DNA of 64,000 bases from Brugia malayi. Its lineage: Eukaryota > Nematoda > Chromadorea > Rhabditida > Onchocercidae. Location of the stretch: assembly GCF_000002995.4 (NCBI RefSeq), contig NW_025062476.1, positions 3,715,001 to 3,779,000 of the forward strand, in the 5' to 3' direction. Under the pieces are notes generated by a model. It was given only the letters and a program-made list of their open reading frames with translations, did not search any database and had not been told where the DNA came from. The translations under genes were made by a program, and so were the position numbers. This document shows, in pieces, positions 12,240 to 24,188 of the stretch (the stretch's first letter is position 1; the number at the start of each line of letters is the position of its first letter).

Positions 12240-15200
12240 GTGACAATGCCAACCGTTTGACAATGTTTGCTTTTTCCGCATCTGCCGGTAACTATTCTAT
12301 AGCAGTTGAAATTTGACTTCACAAATCGAAAAATAACTTTTCTGATGACAGATTTCAGAGTGAAAGAGAATCTATGCTGTTTCTAATTTAAAAAAGTGCA
12401 AAAGGAATGTGCAAAGGAGTTAGTGATAGTGATTATCATGATAATACTTACAGTACATTGCTATAGTTGTAACGAGAAGTATTAATAATTAGGATTATAA
12501 ATGATGATGAAGTGATCATAGCTGTAAATATTAGAGGAACATTTATAAACATGGAGTATCTCAAATATCGAACGCCATTGATAATAATCACTGATACTGT
12601 TAATCGATATCACTGAAATGCTACAGTATGACACTGATAGCAAACTTAAGTGTCATCTGTAATGACATGTGGCAAATGACTTTTATGCATGCGTGTGTGC
12701 GCGGTAATCAGTTTGAGCATTGACAAACAAAGTAAATTTGTTAATTCGATGATAATTTGGTCATTTTAGTAGCAATAAAAATTAAGCTTATCAATTCTCT
12801 TATCAATAATCAGTTCGTACAATGCTAATAAATGAAGAATCACTTGCTATTTGCTAATATTGCTATGTTCGGTATTAAATAAATAAAACAAAAGGAAGAA
12901 TTTAAAAAGAAAAATTTTCAAAATATCGCTAATTGTATATTCCATAACGATGTTCGTTAGAAGGAACAAAAAAAAAAAAAAAATCACAAATTCATGAATT
13001 CAAGAAATGAATGAATATATTTAAATATGTGAAATCTAAAAATCATTTTGTTTAATAAGTAAGACATTGTGCAAGTACAGGAAAAAAGTAGTTAAAATAG
13101 CAATTTTTAATACTTTGTTAATTTTAGCAATTTTTAATACTTTGTTAATTTTTTATTTTATTACCTGCATCCTAAGGTATGCAAAAAATGACGTAATTAT
13201 GTAAGAGTTACTGCTAATAATTATTACTAAATTAGTGCTACTACTTCAAATAATCATCAAGAAAAGAAAGAGAAGCAAAAGAATATCAAATTTATCACAA
13301 ATTTAAAATGAAATAAAATAAAATGAAAAGAAATTAATAGAATCATATACCATCTTTCTTCCTTTTTTTTTTAGAAATGCAAAAAAAGAAAAAGAAATGG
13401 AAAGAAAAAGGCAGGAAAAATTGCATATTTTGATTGAAAAGTGTAGAAAATTATAGCATTTTACTATGAATAAATTGAAATATTGAAGATTTCCTTTCCA
13501 CTCTTTCCTTTAAATCATTTTCATCATTCTTTTCAAAAAAATTTTTTTTATATTTCAGAATTTTATTTCCCTCAAAAAAAAAAAAAAAAAGGAGAAAGAA
13601 ATAAGATATGGAAAAGAATAAAATATGATAGATCATTTGCTGGTTGACAAATGACAATAACAATGCCAATGGTCGGTAGCAATGTGATAATCTAATGTAT
13701 AATTTGGTGACAGTTAACAATTTTAATTGTTATACAGATTTTACTGACAAATATTACATCAGACTAATTATTCAATACATTATGCACTTTTTTTGTCACC
13801 TTTTTTCTTTCCTGGAAATTAGAAAATAACCGGATATTTGGTGCCACTTTGTCTCTTATTAATGACATTTCATATGAACCGGTATAATTTTAAATAATGT
13901 CAATTTCTCCGAGCAAAACATATTCATCAATTAGTAATGAATATCAGATCAAAATAAAAAAAAAAAAGTGTATTTTTTAATTTCGTCACTTAATTTAGTT
14001 AAAATTATCGATGACAAAAAAAAGAAAAATGCTCTTTCCGGTTTGGTGCAAAAATCACAAATTTGATTATTGTGACAAAAGTAGAATATCGATAAATAGG
14101 AAAAACAATGAAAGGCGAAAAATAAACAAAAACAAATGGACAGAAAGAGTGAAAAAGAAAAAAGAACGAAAAGTTAAAAAAAATATTCAAAAAAAAAAGA
14201 GAAAAATTAAAATAAAAAAATGAGAAAAATTAAAATGTGAGGCTGCAAAGATTCTCAGCATTAATCACTTATAGCAATTCTGCAAATTTGAATTTTTGTG
14301 ATAAAAAAATAAAAAAGCAAAAAATTACGAATAGATTATAAAAATGAATGAAAAACAAAATGCGCTAAGCGCAAAAAAGGAATGTAACATTTTTGAAATA
14401 ATTTTCATTTATAAATAAATATATAAATAAAAAAAAATTGATTGATTCATTGTTTCCGTAACAAACGATAAATATTCCAAAATGAAATGATAAAATATTG
14501 GGAATATAAAAACACAACAAACAAATTTGGGATAGCAATGAGAAATGAGATGGCTTTTTGGATAGCTTAAATAAGCAGTTAGCTATTTTGTTAAATAATT
14601 CAGTACAATCAATCCACTTTTGTTATCCAAATGAAAAAAAGAAAAAATATTTTGAAAATTTTTCTGATTTATTTTATTTACAATTTCTTTTTTTTGTTTT
14701 TTTTTTGTTTCTTTGTTTGGACATTTTCTCTTTCTTATTATGTTCAAATAGAATGAAGGAGAAAAAGAATTGAATTTTGATTGTAAAATTTTAATCTTGT
14801 TTGAGGATTACATATTTTTGTTAAATTGATAACAATATTTATTTATTTACTCACTTATTTATTTATTTCAATTCACCAACAAATTTTTTATTTCTTAATA
14901 AATAAAGTTTTTCAGTCTTTTTGCTCTGTTTCCTTCGTTTTGTATGTTTTTTTAATTATTGGAATAAATGAAGCAATTATTAAGAAAGTTATTTTGGAAA
15001 TTTATTGGTAGAAAAGTAAGTTTTTAAAAAAATAAACATTAAATGAAAAAAACTAAATTTGGATGGACAGAAGAATTATTGAAATCATAGGCAATTAAGA
15101 ATAAATAATTTCTGTTCATCCAATCAATCGGATAACACTTCACGTATCACTACGTACCTTACGTGTACTTAAAAACAGATATCTGCGTTATTTAAAGTAA

Positions 15201-16960
15201 TAAAGCGATAGAATGAAGTATGGAAATATAAAAGGAAATAATTTTACATACAAAAAAAAATTTTAGTACGTTTTTTACTGTAAACATATGATAGACCTTT
15301 ATTTTTTTTTTAAAGTATAATTTTGATTCTGTAACCAGTAATTTTGTAATAATTACGGTAAACCTAAAAAAATATATAAATCACTGCAGTAGTGATTGTT
15401 ATCATTGTAATATATCGCATTGTGTAATGAAAAAAGGTTAAAGGTTATAAAGATGTCGAGAATTCAAGAGAATGAAGAAAACAAAAAGTGTCCCAATGAA
15501 TGATAGAAGCAATAAATCTTTGCTGTTTATCTTTTCTTTTTTCATCGATCATTTATTGACAGCAAAAATAATTTTCTTTTTTTGCATATTTTTTTTCAGT
15601 AAAATATTTTAGAAATAAGTTGACAACTAAAGAATTTAAAATGTTACAAATATTTGCAAGAAATATTCCGAAATCATTTTTAAAAAAAAAAAAAAAAAAA
15701 AACGACAAGAATTAATAAATATCGCAATAAATTATTGCATTCTTACTTTTTTTGTGTTCCTTTTGAAATTCGTAAATTTTTTTAAAATGAAATTCTCTAA
15801 TGAAACTACCAAATGAAATAATAAAACAGAAAAAAAAATGAGGAATTAATAAAAGAATGAAAAAAAAAAAATGAATAGTTTTACGAAATATTGATTTATT
15901 CTATGAATATTTTCTAAACAAAATCAATTATAATTAACTTTTTCTTTTTGTGAGATAAGAAATATTGAAAAGGAAAAAGTTTAGACAAAAATAAAAGTAT
16001 TTTAATTTTTAGTAAAAAAACATTTTTAGAGTAATCAAAGATGAATTAACAAATATAAATTATCACAAAATGATATAATTTTCCACCCACAAATCTCTCT
16101 GATAGAATTTTCTCCTGCAATTATGTTTGTTAGAATAAAAATAACCCTTCCTGTTTACCTTATATAATGAATGAATATGTTATGGTCATCGTACTAGCAT
16201 AATGACAGGTACTTATCAGTGATCATTATCATCACCATTAAATACCCAACTATTTTCCTATCATTACAGTCCATAAATCATTTTTTCTCATCACAATCCA
16301 TCGCTATTCTCATCTTTCTGTTGCTACGGTATCACTAGGTCAACTAGTTTACAACTGGATAAACAGATCACAAATCTAATATCAGCGGATACAAACAAAA
16401 TGTAAACATTTTGGTGAGATTTCTCAATTTGCTTATTAATTAATTTTTACTAATTAATAATCAAAAATTAACTATTATTCATTTTTATCTATAATAACAA
16501 AAGAAAAAATATGGAAAAGAAAGAGTTTATTATTAATATTAATGGCAAAAAAAAAAATAAATAAACGAATTTTACTTTAAAAATTTTTTCAATAAATTAT
16601 TATTTCGATATGATAATTATGATGTTTATACTTATAAAATTAATCATATTTTTATTTGAAATTATAATTTTATATATAATAATTTTTAGATTAAGTAATG
16701 CAATTTCAAAAATATATAAAATTAAAATTCATAAAATAAAATAACTTTTTTTTTTTTGGTGTAATTTCTTCTAAGATAAATGAAAATAACCTAATTGATA
16801 TTTAAATGTGCAACAAAAGAATTGCCGATGAATGCACCTTTTCATTTTCTTTTTCTTTACTATACTTTATTTTATAAAAGCAGGTGTCTGCAAGATATTT
16901 AAATTAGAAAGAAAGATGTATCATTCATTAAATACAGATGCATTAATCACATTCATTGTT

Positions 16961-17017
16961 ACTCTTTGGTTTTATAATGGTACCTGCAATGGTACCATTA
17001 TCATTTGTTAAAGAGTT
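16961..17017 (+). ncRNA. miRNA-like hairpin candidate
   Basis: A foldback has a perfect 11-bp inner stem (ATAATGGTACC at 16974-16984 pairing with 16991-17001) around a 6-nt loop, TGCAAT. A perfect 7-bp outer stem (ACTCTTT with AAAGAGT) is separated from it by an asymmetric internal loop. The 5' arm contains TCTTTGGTTTT, which has the CTTTGGT seed of the miR-9 family but diverges after it, so this is not canonical miR-9. A short palindrome arising by chance in AT-rich DNA remains possible. Confidence 0.25.
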
Positions 17018-17903
17018 TTTTTTTTTTTTTTTCCTTTTGTCCTTTTTCTTTTTATTCTATCCTAATAGCAATACTATTTTACTATTTATTCTTATATAAA
17101 GAATGAAAATTAATTGTTATTTTTGGCTGATTATTGCATTTGAGATCATCAGGTCATTACTTGAATTAAGTATTAGTTTGAATTTGCTCTTAATTAATTG
17201 ATCGTTTGTTATTTAAATTGTTCAAAATCGATGTGATTTATTGGTGTAATTGATTCTAGGAATCTGAATCTGAAATAATAGTTTAAAATTGATAAAAATC
17301 TTATAAAATAACCATACATACTTACATTCATCTAATCATATTGTCATAATGCAGTAAAAATTTTAGGTTACAGAAAGAAAGAATGATCCTATTTTAGAAT
17401 TGAAAACAGTAATTAATTTTAGGATACAGAAAGTGACAAAGGTCATATTTTTGAAATGGTATATTATAATTTTAGCTTCATTACTAATCCTTTAAAATTT
17501 CACGCTGTTAAATTTACGTAATTGTATAATTGATGAAATATACTCACTTAAGTTAATTCACGTACGTCATATCATTTATTTGTTAATGTAAATATTTGTT
17601 CAGAAAGAAAAGTAAAATGTTAAAAACAAAACAAACAAATAAAAATACAATTTACACCTTTTTTTCCACTGCTCTCAACGGTTCATTTAATTTTTACCAT
17701 TTGTTAAATTTGAATATATTGTGTCAACTTTTATTGTTGTAATAATGCGGAAATGGTCTTTTTTTGCGCGTTGGAAATTAGATGAGCGTAGCAAAATTGG
17801 AATTTGACACAATTTCTTCAAGAAATACATCTGTTCATTGCTTATTTAATTTTCAATTTTAATTTCACACTAACTGAAATTGAAATTTCTTTTTTAATGA
17901 TTA

Positions 17904-17918
17904 CCCCCCCACCCCCCC
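17904..17918 (-). other. Minimal-loop G-quadruplex motif
   Basis: The plus strand reads seven C, one A, seven C. The minus strand is therefore GGGGGGGTGGGGGGG, which can be parsed as four GGG runs with three 1-nt loops. In a region this AT-rich, two adjacent C7 runs are striking. The complementary C-rich strand could form an i-motif. Confidence 0.6.
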
Positions 17919-20652
17919 ACAACCAATAATTCTTAGAATATCATAAAAAAAACTTTATCAAATATAAAATTCTCAAATTTAAGCCAATCAAATCATTTGG
18001 CTCACTTTCCAAAAAAAAATTCGTCGAAATTCCAGAAAAGTTCTCTTTGAATTTCTAATGCGTATAGCATTTATAAATATTTATAATGATGATAAAGATA
18101 AATGTCATTCTGATATATTGATGATTAAAATCTAATTTTTGCCAAATTTTAGGTAAAATAAAAACTGTTCTTTTCAAAACTTTCTCATTTAGAAAAAAAA
18201 AAGTTTTTTAATTTAGAAAAGATCAGAAAATCTTATTGCTTTACTTACTGTCACTAACTTTTGCTGAATTAAAAGTCATCAACTTAATCGATAACTCCTG
18301 TGTTTAAATGCAAAAATAAGAGATTAATTAGAAAATGACGGGTAGAATTTAATTTTTTAGGTTGATTAATTTTCGCCTATTTTTCTTTCTTTTTTTTTGG
18401 GTCCAACTTGAGTCTTTTCTCTTTTAAAAAATCAGTCATACTGTAAAGTTTCATAAAAGTATTGCTACTTTTTTAAAAACTGCTAACAGATCGTTAATAT
18501 TTCGTCTTTAGAAGAGAAAAATATCTTTTTTTTTATTTATCCAAAAATGTATTAACAAATTTATTAATTTTCTCTCTCTCTCTCTCTTTCCCTTACCCAC
18601 ATTAATAGTAAAAATTTTCATTTCTACTTTTTTTAATTTCAAAAACTTGTTAAAGCTACAAAATGGAAGAGAGGAAGTAAATTTTGATAGCAATGGTAAT
18701 CACTGATATGGTGGTATATCTCTGTTTTTATCATCTAAATTACGATCGGTGATAATTTCCATCACTCTAATCTAATCCTTATCACTCGTAAACGTTAAAT
18801 TTACATTATTAACATAAACTTTTCTTCTAATAAATGATTTTTAGAATTTTTTAAATTTGATTATTGCAAAAAAAAAAAAAATACATTTGCTTTTCTGAAG
18901 ATACAGAAGAATGAACAAATTTAAATTTGACTAACAAAAAATCGATGAACTAATAATTAGAATAGAAGTAGAGAAAAGTACTAAGTAAAATAATAAAAAG
19001 ACTTGTAATATCTGAAAAATTACAAAAACAGAATTTTGTGATTTAAAAAGAGTCAAAAATTTATTAAATAAATTTATTAATTAACTTTACATGCATAAAC
19101 TAAAAGTAAATTACTTATTAACGGATTTATGCCTTTATTATTATTATTATTAATTTTTATGTAATTGATATATGCTAAAGACAAAATGGTTTGTTTCACT
19201 ACAGATAAACAACGTACGTGTTAATATTTATACGTAACGTAAAAACAAACACTTTTTGAGGTGTTTATTCATAAATTTGATTGAAGTTTATTCATAAATG
19301 AAATTTGAAAAATGCCTAATTAAAAAAAAAAAATCAAATTAAAATTTATTTTTTCGTCAAAAGAAAATTTTGTCTTTTCTCTTTATCTTCTTTTTCCTTT
19401 CATATTTTACATATTTTTTATGATTTATGAGTTTAGTAAAATTTATTTTTCACTCATAAATCAATCTCAATAAATAACAAAAATGCATATAATTCTGCAA
19501 ATTTGCAAAAGGATTGGAATTTTAAGTTTTCAAAAAAAAAAAAAAATTCAAATATCATTAAAACAAAGCAAAACAAAATAAAAAATACAATGTCTATCAA
19601 ATTTTATGTTTAATTATTTAACCAATAAAGTCTATTATATTTGGTGAAGTAAATTTTTTAAATGTAAGTTAAATCAATTAAAAAATTTTTGAAAGTAAAC
19701 TAAGCCAAATATGCTTAATAAAAAGTTTTGAAAAATTGATAATATAATATTTGAGGAGCAGTGCCACAACAATAATGATAGGCACAATAATAGTGATGGA
19801 GAAATGAAGGAAGAAAATGAAACAAGCCTAGGCCAAAATTGTTGGCTCAATATGAGAAAGGGTAGAATTATGCCTGAGCAAGCATAATTTCTAGCATTGG
19901 TATTTTATATTTTGTTATTTCCTGAATTCCTTTCCACTCCTCTATTTATTACTTTTCACTCTTTGATCATTCTATTGTCACCTGTTTATCTAAATTAAAT
20001 ATAATTTTGAAATTATAATTTACTAAAATAGTAATTGCTTATTAACATAGATGGATATTAGCAAATATTAGTGACTGTAATTAATGACACATTCCAAATT
20101 ATTCTTTATCCATAATATTTTAATTAATCTATTGTAATAAGTTAATTGTGGTTAGAAATTACGGTTAATTAATAGGTAATTAATTAAAGTTCGAAGTAAA
20201 TTATGATCACTACTAGTATATGATTATCACCATTATTACTATAGTACTGTCACTATTATTATTAACTAGTCACAGTCAAAATTGTCGCATATGTAATTAA
20301 TAAATTGAATATTTAAAGAGATATGATCCTGATCAAATAACTAACTAATCATTAAATTTGTAAATTTAGTAGAAATTTAAACTTATGATTTTAATTTGAT
20401 AATATTTAAAATTTTTGTATGCATTCAATCCTTTGGCATTTAGCATAATTTAACATCAAATTAATTAAAAATTATGATTGTCATTTAATTTACAATCTGT
20501 TCTATTTCATTCAATCATTCAGTCAAATAAGTATTTTATTTAAATAAAACAACTATAAAATGTTACTACGAAAATAAAAAATGTTAAAAAGTGAATAAAC
20601 AGTTAATTTAAAAGTTTCTATTAAAATTTTTGCTATTTTAACTTATTCCATC

Positions 20653-20885
20653 CATTTCCGAGCTAATTTTGACTTAGCACTTTAATTTATCAGCCATTTT
20701 TAGGCTAATCCAAGCGTAATATTGCAATTTATTCGTCACTTTTGAATTAATTCAACTTTAGCACTTTATCTTAATCATCATTTTTAGACTAATCCAACTT
20801 TAGTACTTTATCTCATTCGTCATTTTAAAATTAATTCAGATTTAATACTTTAACTTATCCGTCATTTCAAAACTCTTTCATTCTT
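20653..20885. repeat. Worn 42-bp tandem repeat in perfect register
   Basis: CATTT/CACTT unit starts fall at 20653, 20695, 20737, 20779, 20821 and 20863, always exactly 42 bp apart. Shared words are CTAATCCAAC or TTAATTCA-like, TTTAG-ACTTTA and ATTCGTCA. The units differ by many substitutions but no net indels. 42 bp is 14 codons, yet every frame on both strands now contains stops. Confidence 0.8.
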
Positions 20886-23815
20886 CAAGTGATATTATCA
20901 CAGTTTATTATCATAACCTCCTGTACAATTGATCATTTCAAGTGCTGAATTGAGAAAGGTAAGCAGGTGACAAACATAAATCATTCAGATTTCTAATATT
21001 ATCACCTAAATTTCTACCGTAAGCAGACGAAACTTTATATTCAAGTAAACAAGAAAATTTTTCATTTGCATCATTCACCATAATCGAATTTTTACACAAA
21101 TTTCATCCGATCATTTGAAATTATTTACAACTGAAAATAATGTAAAAGAATTGAAAGGAAAAAAATTTTTTCCCTTTCATTAGTTTTGCTTGAAAAAGAT
21201 AAACTTAATTTTCACTTATAAAATGCTAAAGTTTTACTGTAACTTTATGTAAGCTCTTTTCTTCTTCCTTTTCTTTATTCAAAAAATTTTTTTCTTTATA
21301 TAAAAAAAAAAACCAAAGCATACTTTTCAAATCCTTAACTATTACTGTCATCTCAAATTATAACATTCTATTTTGATTAGTCTTTCTAAAGTGGGACATT
21401 TAAACAAACTATCCTGAATTACCATAAAATTTTGCTTGAAATTGGAGGAACTTTTTTTTTTTTTACATTTATTGAATAAAACTAAAATTATTGAATATAT
21501 AATTTTATTCTTTAACAACAAATAATCTGTCATAATTAATTATAAATATTTTATCATTTACTTAACTGACAACTTTAAACGAAAAAAAAAAAAAAAAGAC
21601 TAAGTGAAAAAACTTTAATAATAGTTTGTTACTTTAAGGAATCGTTGAAAAAATATATAATAAATAAACTGAAAAGCAATAGAATATTTTAAAATGATCG
21701 GATAAATTTTATTCTCTAACAACAAATAATTTGCTATATTTTTCAATAATATTAGCATTATGCTATTTCACTTTAACTTCAATGGACCAATTTGCTTCTG
21801 TCGATTTACCAATAAAATAAAAAATGAGAAAGAACTGAAAGATAAATAGGATATGGAATATAAGCTGAAAAAAAAAAAAGACAAAGGGAAAAAATGGATG
21901 GACAAAAACGCATATCGAAAAAAAAAGAAAAATTAAATTGAAAGGCTAAAAGATATGCTACTAAAATAGAAATAATAATAGTAATAATAAAATAGTAAAT
22001 AATGGATAAATTAGCATTTTTCATTCATTCAAACTAAAAATTATTGAAATTAGACTAAATGTTGAATGATGGCGCATAGTGTATTATTTGCTTTAAGTAA
22101 ATAACTTTTATAGCGCATAATGTTACTTTTTTTCCTTTTTTTTGTTTCGATGTAAAATAAAGTAAAATTTTATTTAAATAAAAGTTATCAAATTTATTTG
22201 AAAAATAGAAAAATTAAGAAAAAAAAAAGGAAGAAAATAAAGAAATATTTTGATAAGGAAAAAAAATCATTTCAATATTTGGAAAATTTCTTCTCTCTTT
22301 TGAAAAAAATAAAAGAGAAGCAAAAAGACTTTTAAAAGAAGAGAAAGTGAAATGAAAAATGAAATATTAACTTTAAAATGAATTGAACCATTTTTCAAAT
22401 TTTTTTCACTTTTCAATTTTCGAAAATTTTATTAGTGAACTGCTATTTTTATTTTCATGCCTTGCTAAAATTTTAATATTTTCTTATCTCTGAAATGATA
22501 TCAAGATAAATAATTAATGATATTTTGATATGCTAAATTACAGCTTAATTAAAGATGATTCAAATGGTTGATAATTTGACAACGAATAATCTTGAAATAA
22601 AAAAAAAAAAAGTTAAATATTAAATACTATCAATCATTTGCTAAAAAAAATTATAATCATTTGCAGTGCGCAATTGTACTATTAAAGAGAAAAAGTTTTA
22701 ATTGAATATTTTAAGGGTATAAAATAAATTTTAAATGTTTATTTGTTAATAATATTAATTTATTTTTTCCTTTCAAAAATTACTTAAAATGAAATTTTGC
22801 ATTTGATAATTTACAAATTAACAAATACAAAAAGTTGAAATAAAAAGATGAATGGCTTGAAATGGAACAGACAATAGTTAATTAGTTTGTTTTACCTCCC
22901 TCTCTCTCTCTCTCTCTCTCTTTGTAAATGTCATATGACACGACAGGTATGTTCATTTCTATTGACACTTTCTTTTTGACTTTTTTTTATGCTCCGAAAA
23001 ATTAAAAAACGTGATGAAACGTAAGAAATTAGGAAAAGAACAATTAAAATTCATCACTATCAAAGTAATTGAAATGTTTGAAATTGAATGTAATATTTTA
23101 ATAATTGATTAATGGTATATGTAATCAAAAAGTTTTAAAGTTGTGTATTTAAATTTACTTAAAATTCCAAAAAGAAAATTAAAAACGTAAGATGGAATTG
23201 CTTTCAGTCTTACTGCTTTCTTTCTTTTTGAGTTATCATAATTTGATTATTGTTCATTTTAGATAATATTTCAGATAATAATACAAAACTTCTGACATTG
23301 CTAGAAAATGTAATGCCTTAAATTTAGGAAACTTTTAATTTGAACTAATTTGCATGCTGAAAATTTTAAATTAATTAAAAACATTTCAATTAAAATAATC
23401 ATTACTAAATTAGCTAATAATTTGTTAAATTTATTTGCCATCTGTTTCTGTTTTATCGACAATACAACTACATGAATGAATTATTTGTTATTTATTTATT
23501 GTTTTATCTAAAAGGTCAATTATTGAAATTTTAAGGTTTAATTTAAAGGAGATAAAATTGATGGAAGGAATTCATGATATTTGAGTTTAATCAAGGAATT
23601 CCCATTGAAAAATGCTGTAATCAAAGAGATGGAGCAAAATGAAATTAAAATTAATAGATTAAAGAGAAGGGGAGAAAGTGAGAGAAAATTTAAAGTAAAC
23701 GGAAATGATAAAGTAAACGAATTGGCATAAGATCTGGGCTACTGCTGCAAATGGACGATAACGATGACCGTTTGAAATAAATTTTGTGAAGCGCCACAGA
23801 CAATAATTTAATTTG

Positions 23816-23886
23816 AGTTTGATGCTTTGAAACGATACACACAAAATTTCTCAGTTTGATGCTTTGAAACGATACACACAAAATTA
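23816..23886. repeat. 37-bp tandem duplication
   Basis: The sequence AGTTTGATGCTTTGAAACGA plus the following ACACACAAAATT occurs at 23816 and again at 23853, 37 bp apart, with no difference in the shared part. The left flank (23740-23800) is somewhat GC-richer, but I see no convincing coding frame. Confidence 0.85.
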
Positions 23887-24150
23887 GATATAATCCAAAA
23901 TTAGCCTAAATTCCATCATTTTAACAACAATTTTCTCATAAATAGTAAAATTATAATTTAAATTACATTTTTCGCTATAATATCTAATAGCTTAAAATTA
24001 GACTTTTAAAATATATAAGCTTTTTTTTCATTTCATTTTTTTTTTTTTTGAAATAGTTTTTATTAAAAATATGTGCCAAAATTGTAAAGTTATTTTCTGT
24101 AAATTCTTAAATTACTTTAAATTATTTTCAAAAATTTCAAAACATTGATA

Positions 24151-24188
<38 letters not shown>

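Noticed and set aside
16961..17017. Canonical miR-9 gene
   Set aside because: Only the seed agrees. The rest of the 5' arm and the whole 3' arm differ from the strongly conserved miR-9/miR-79 sequences.
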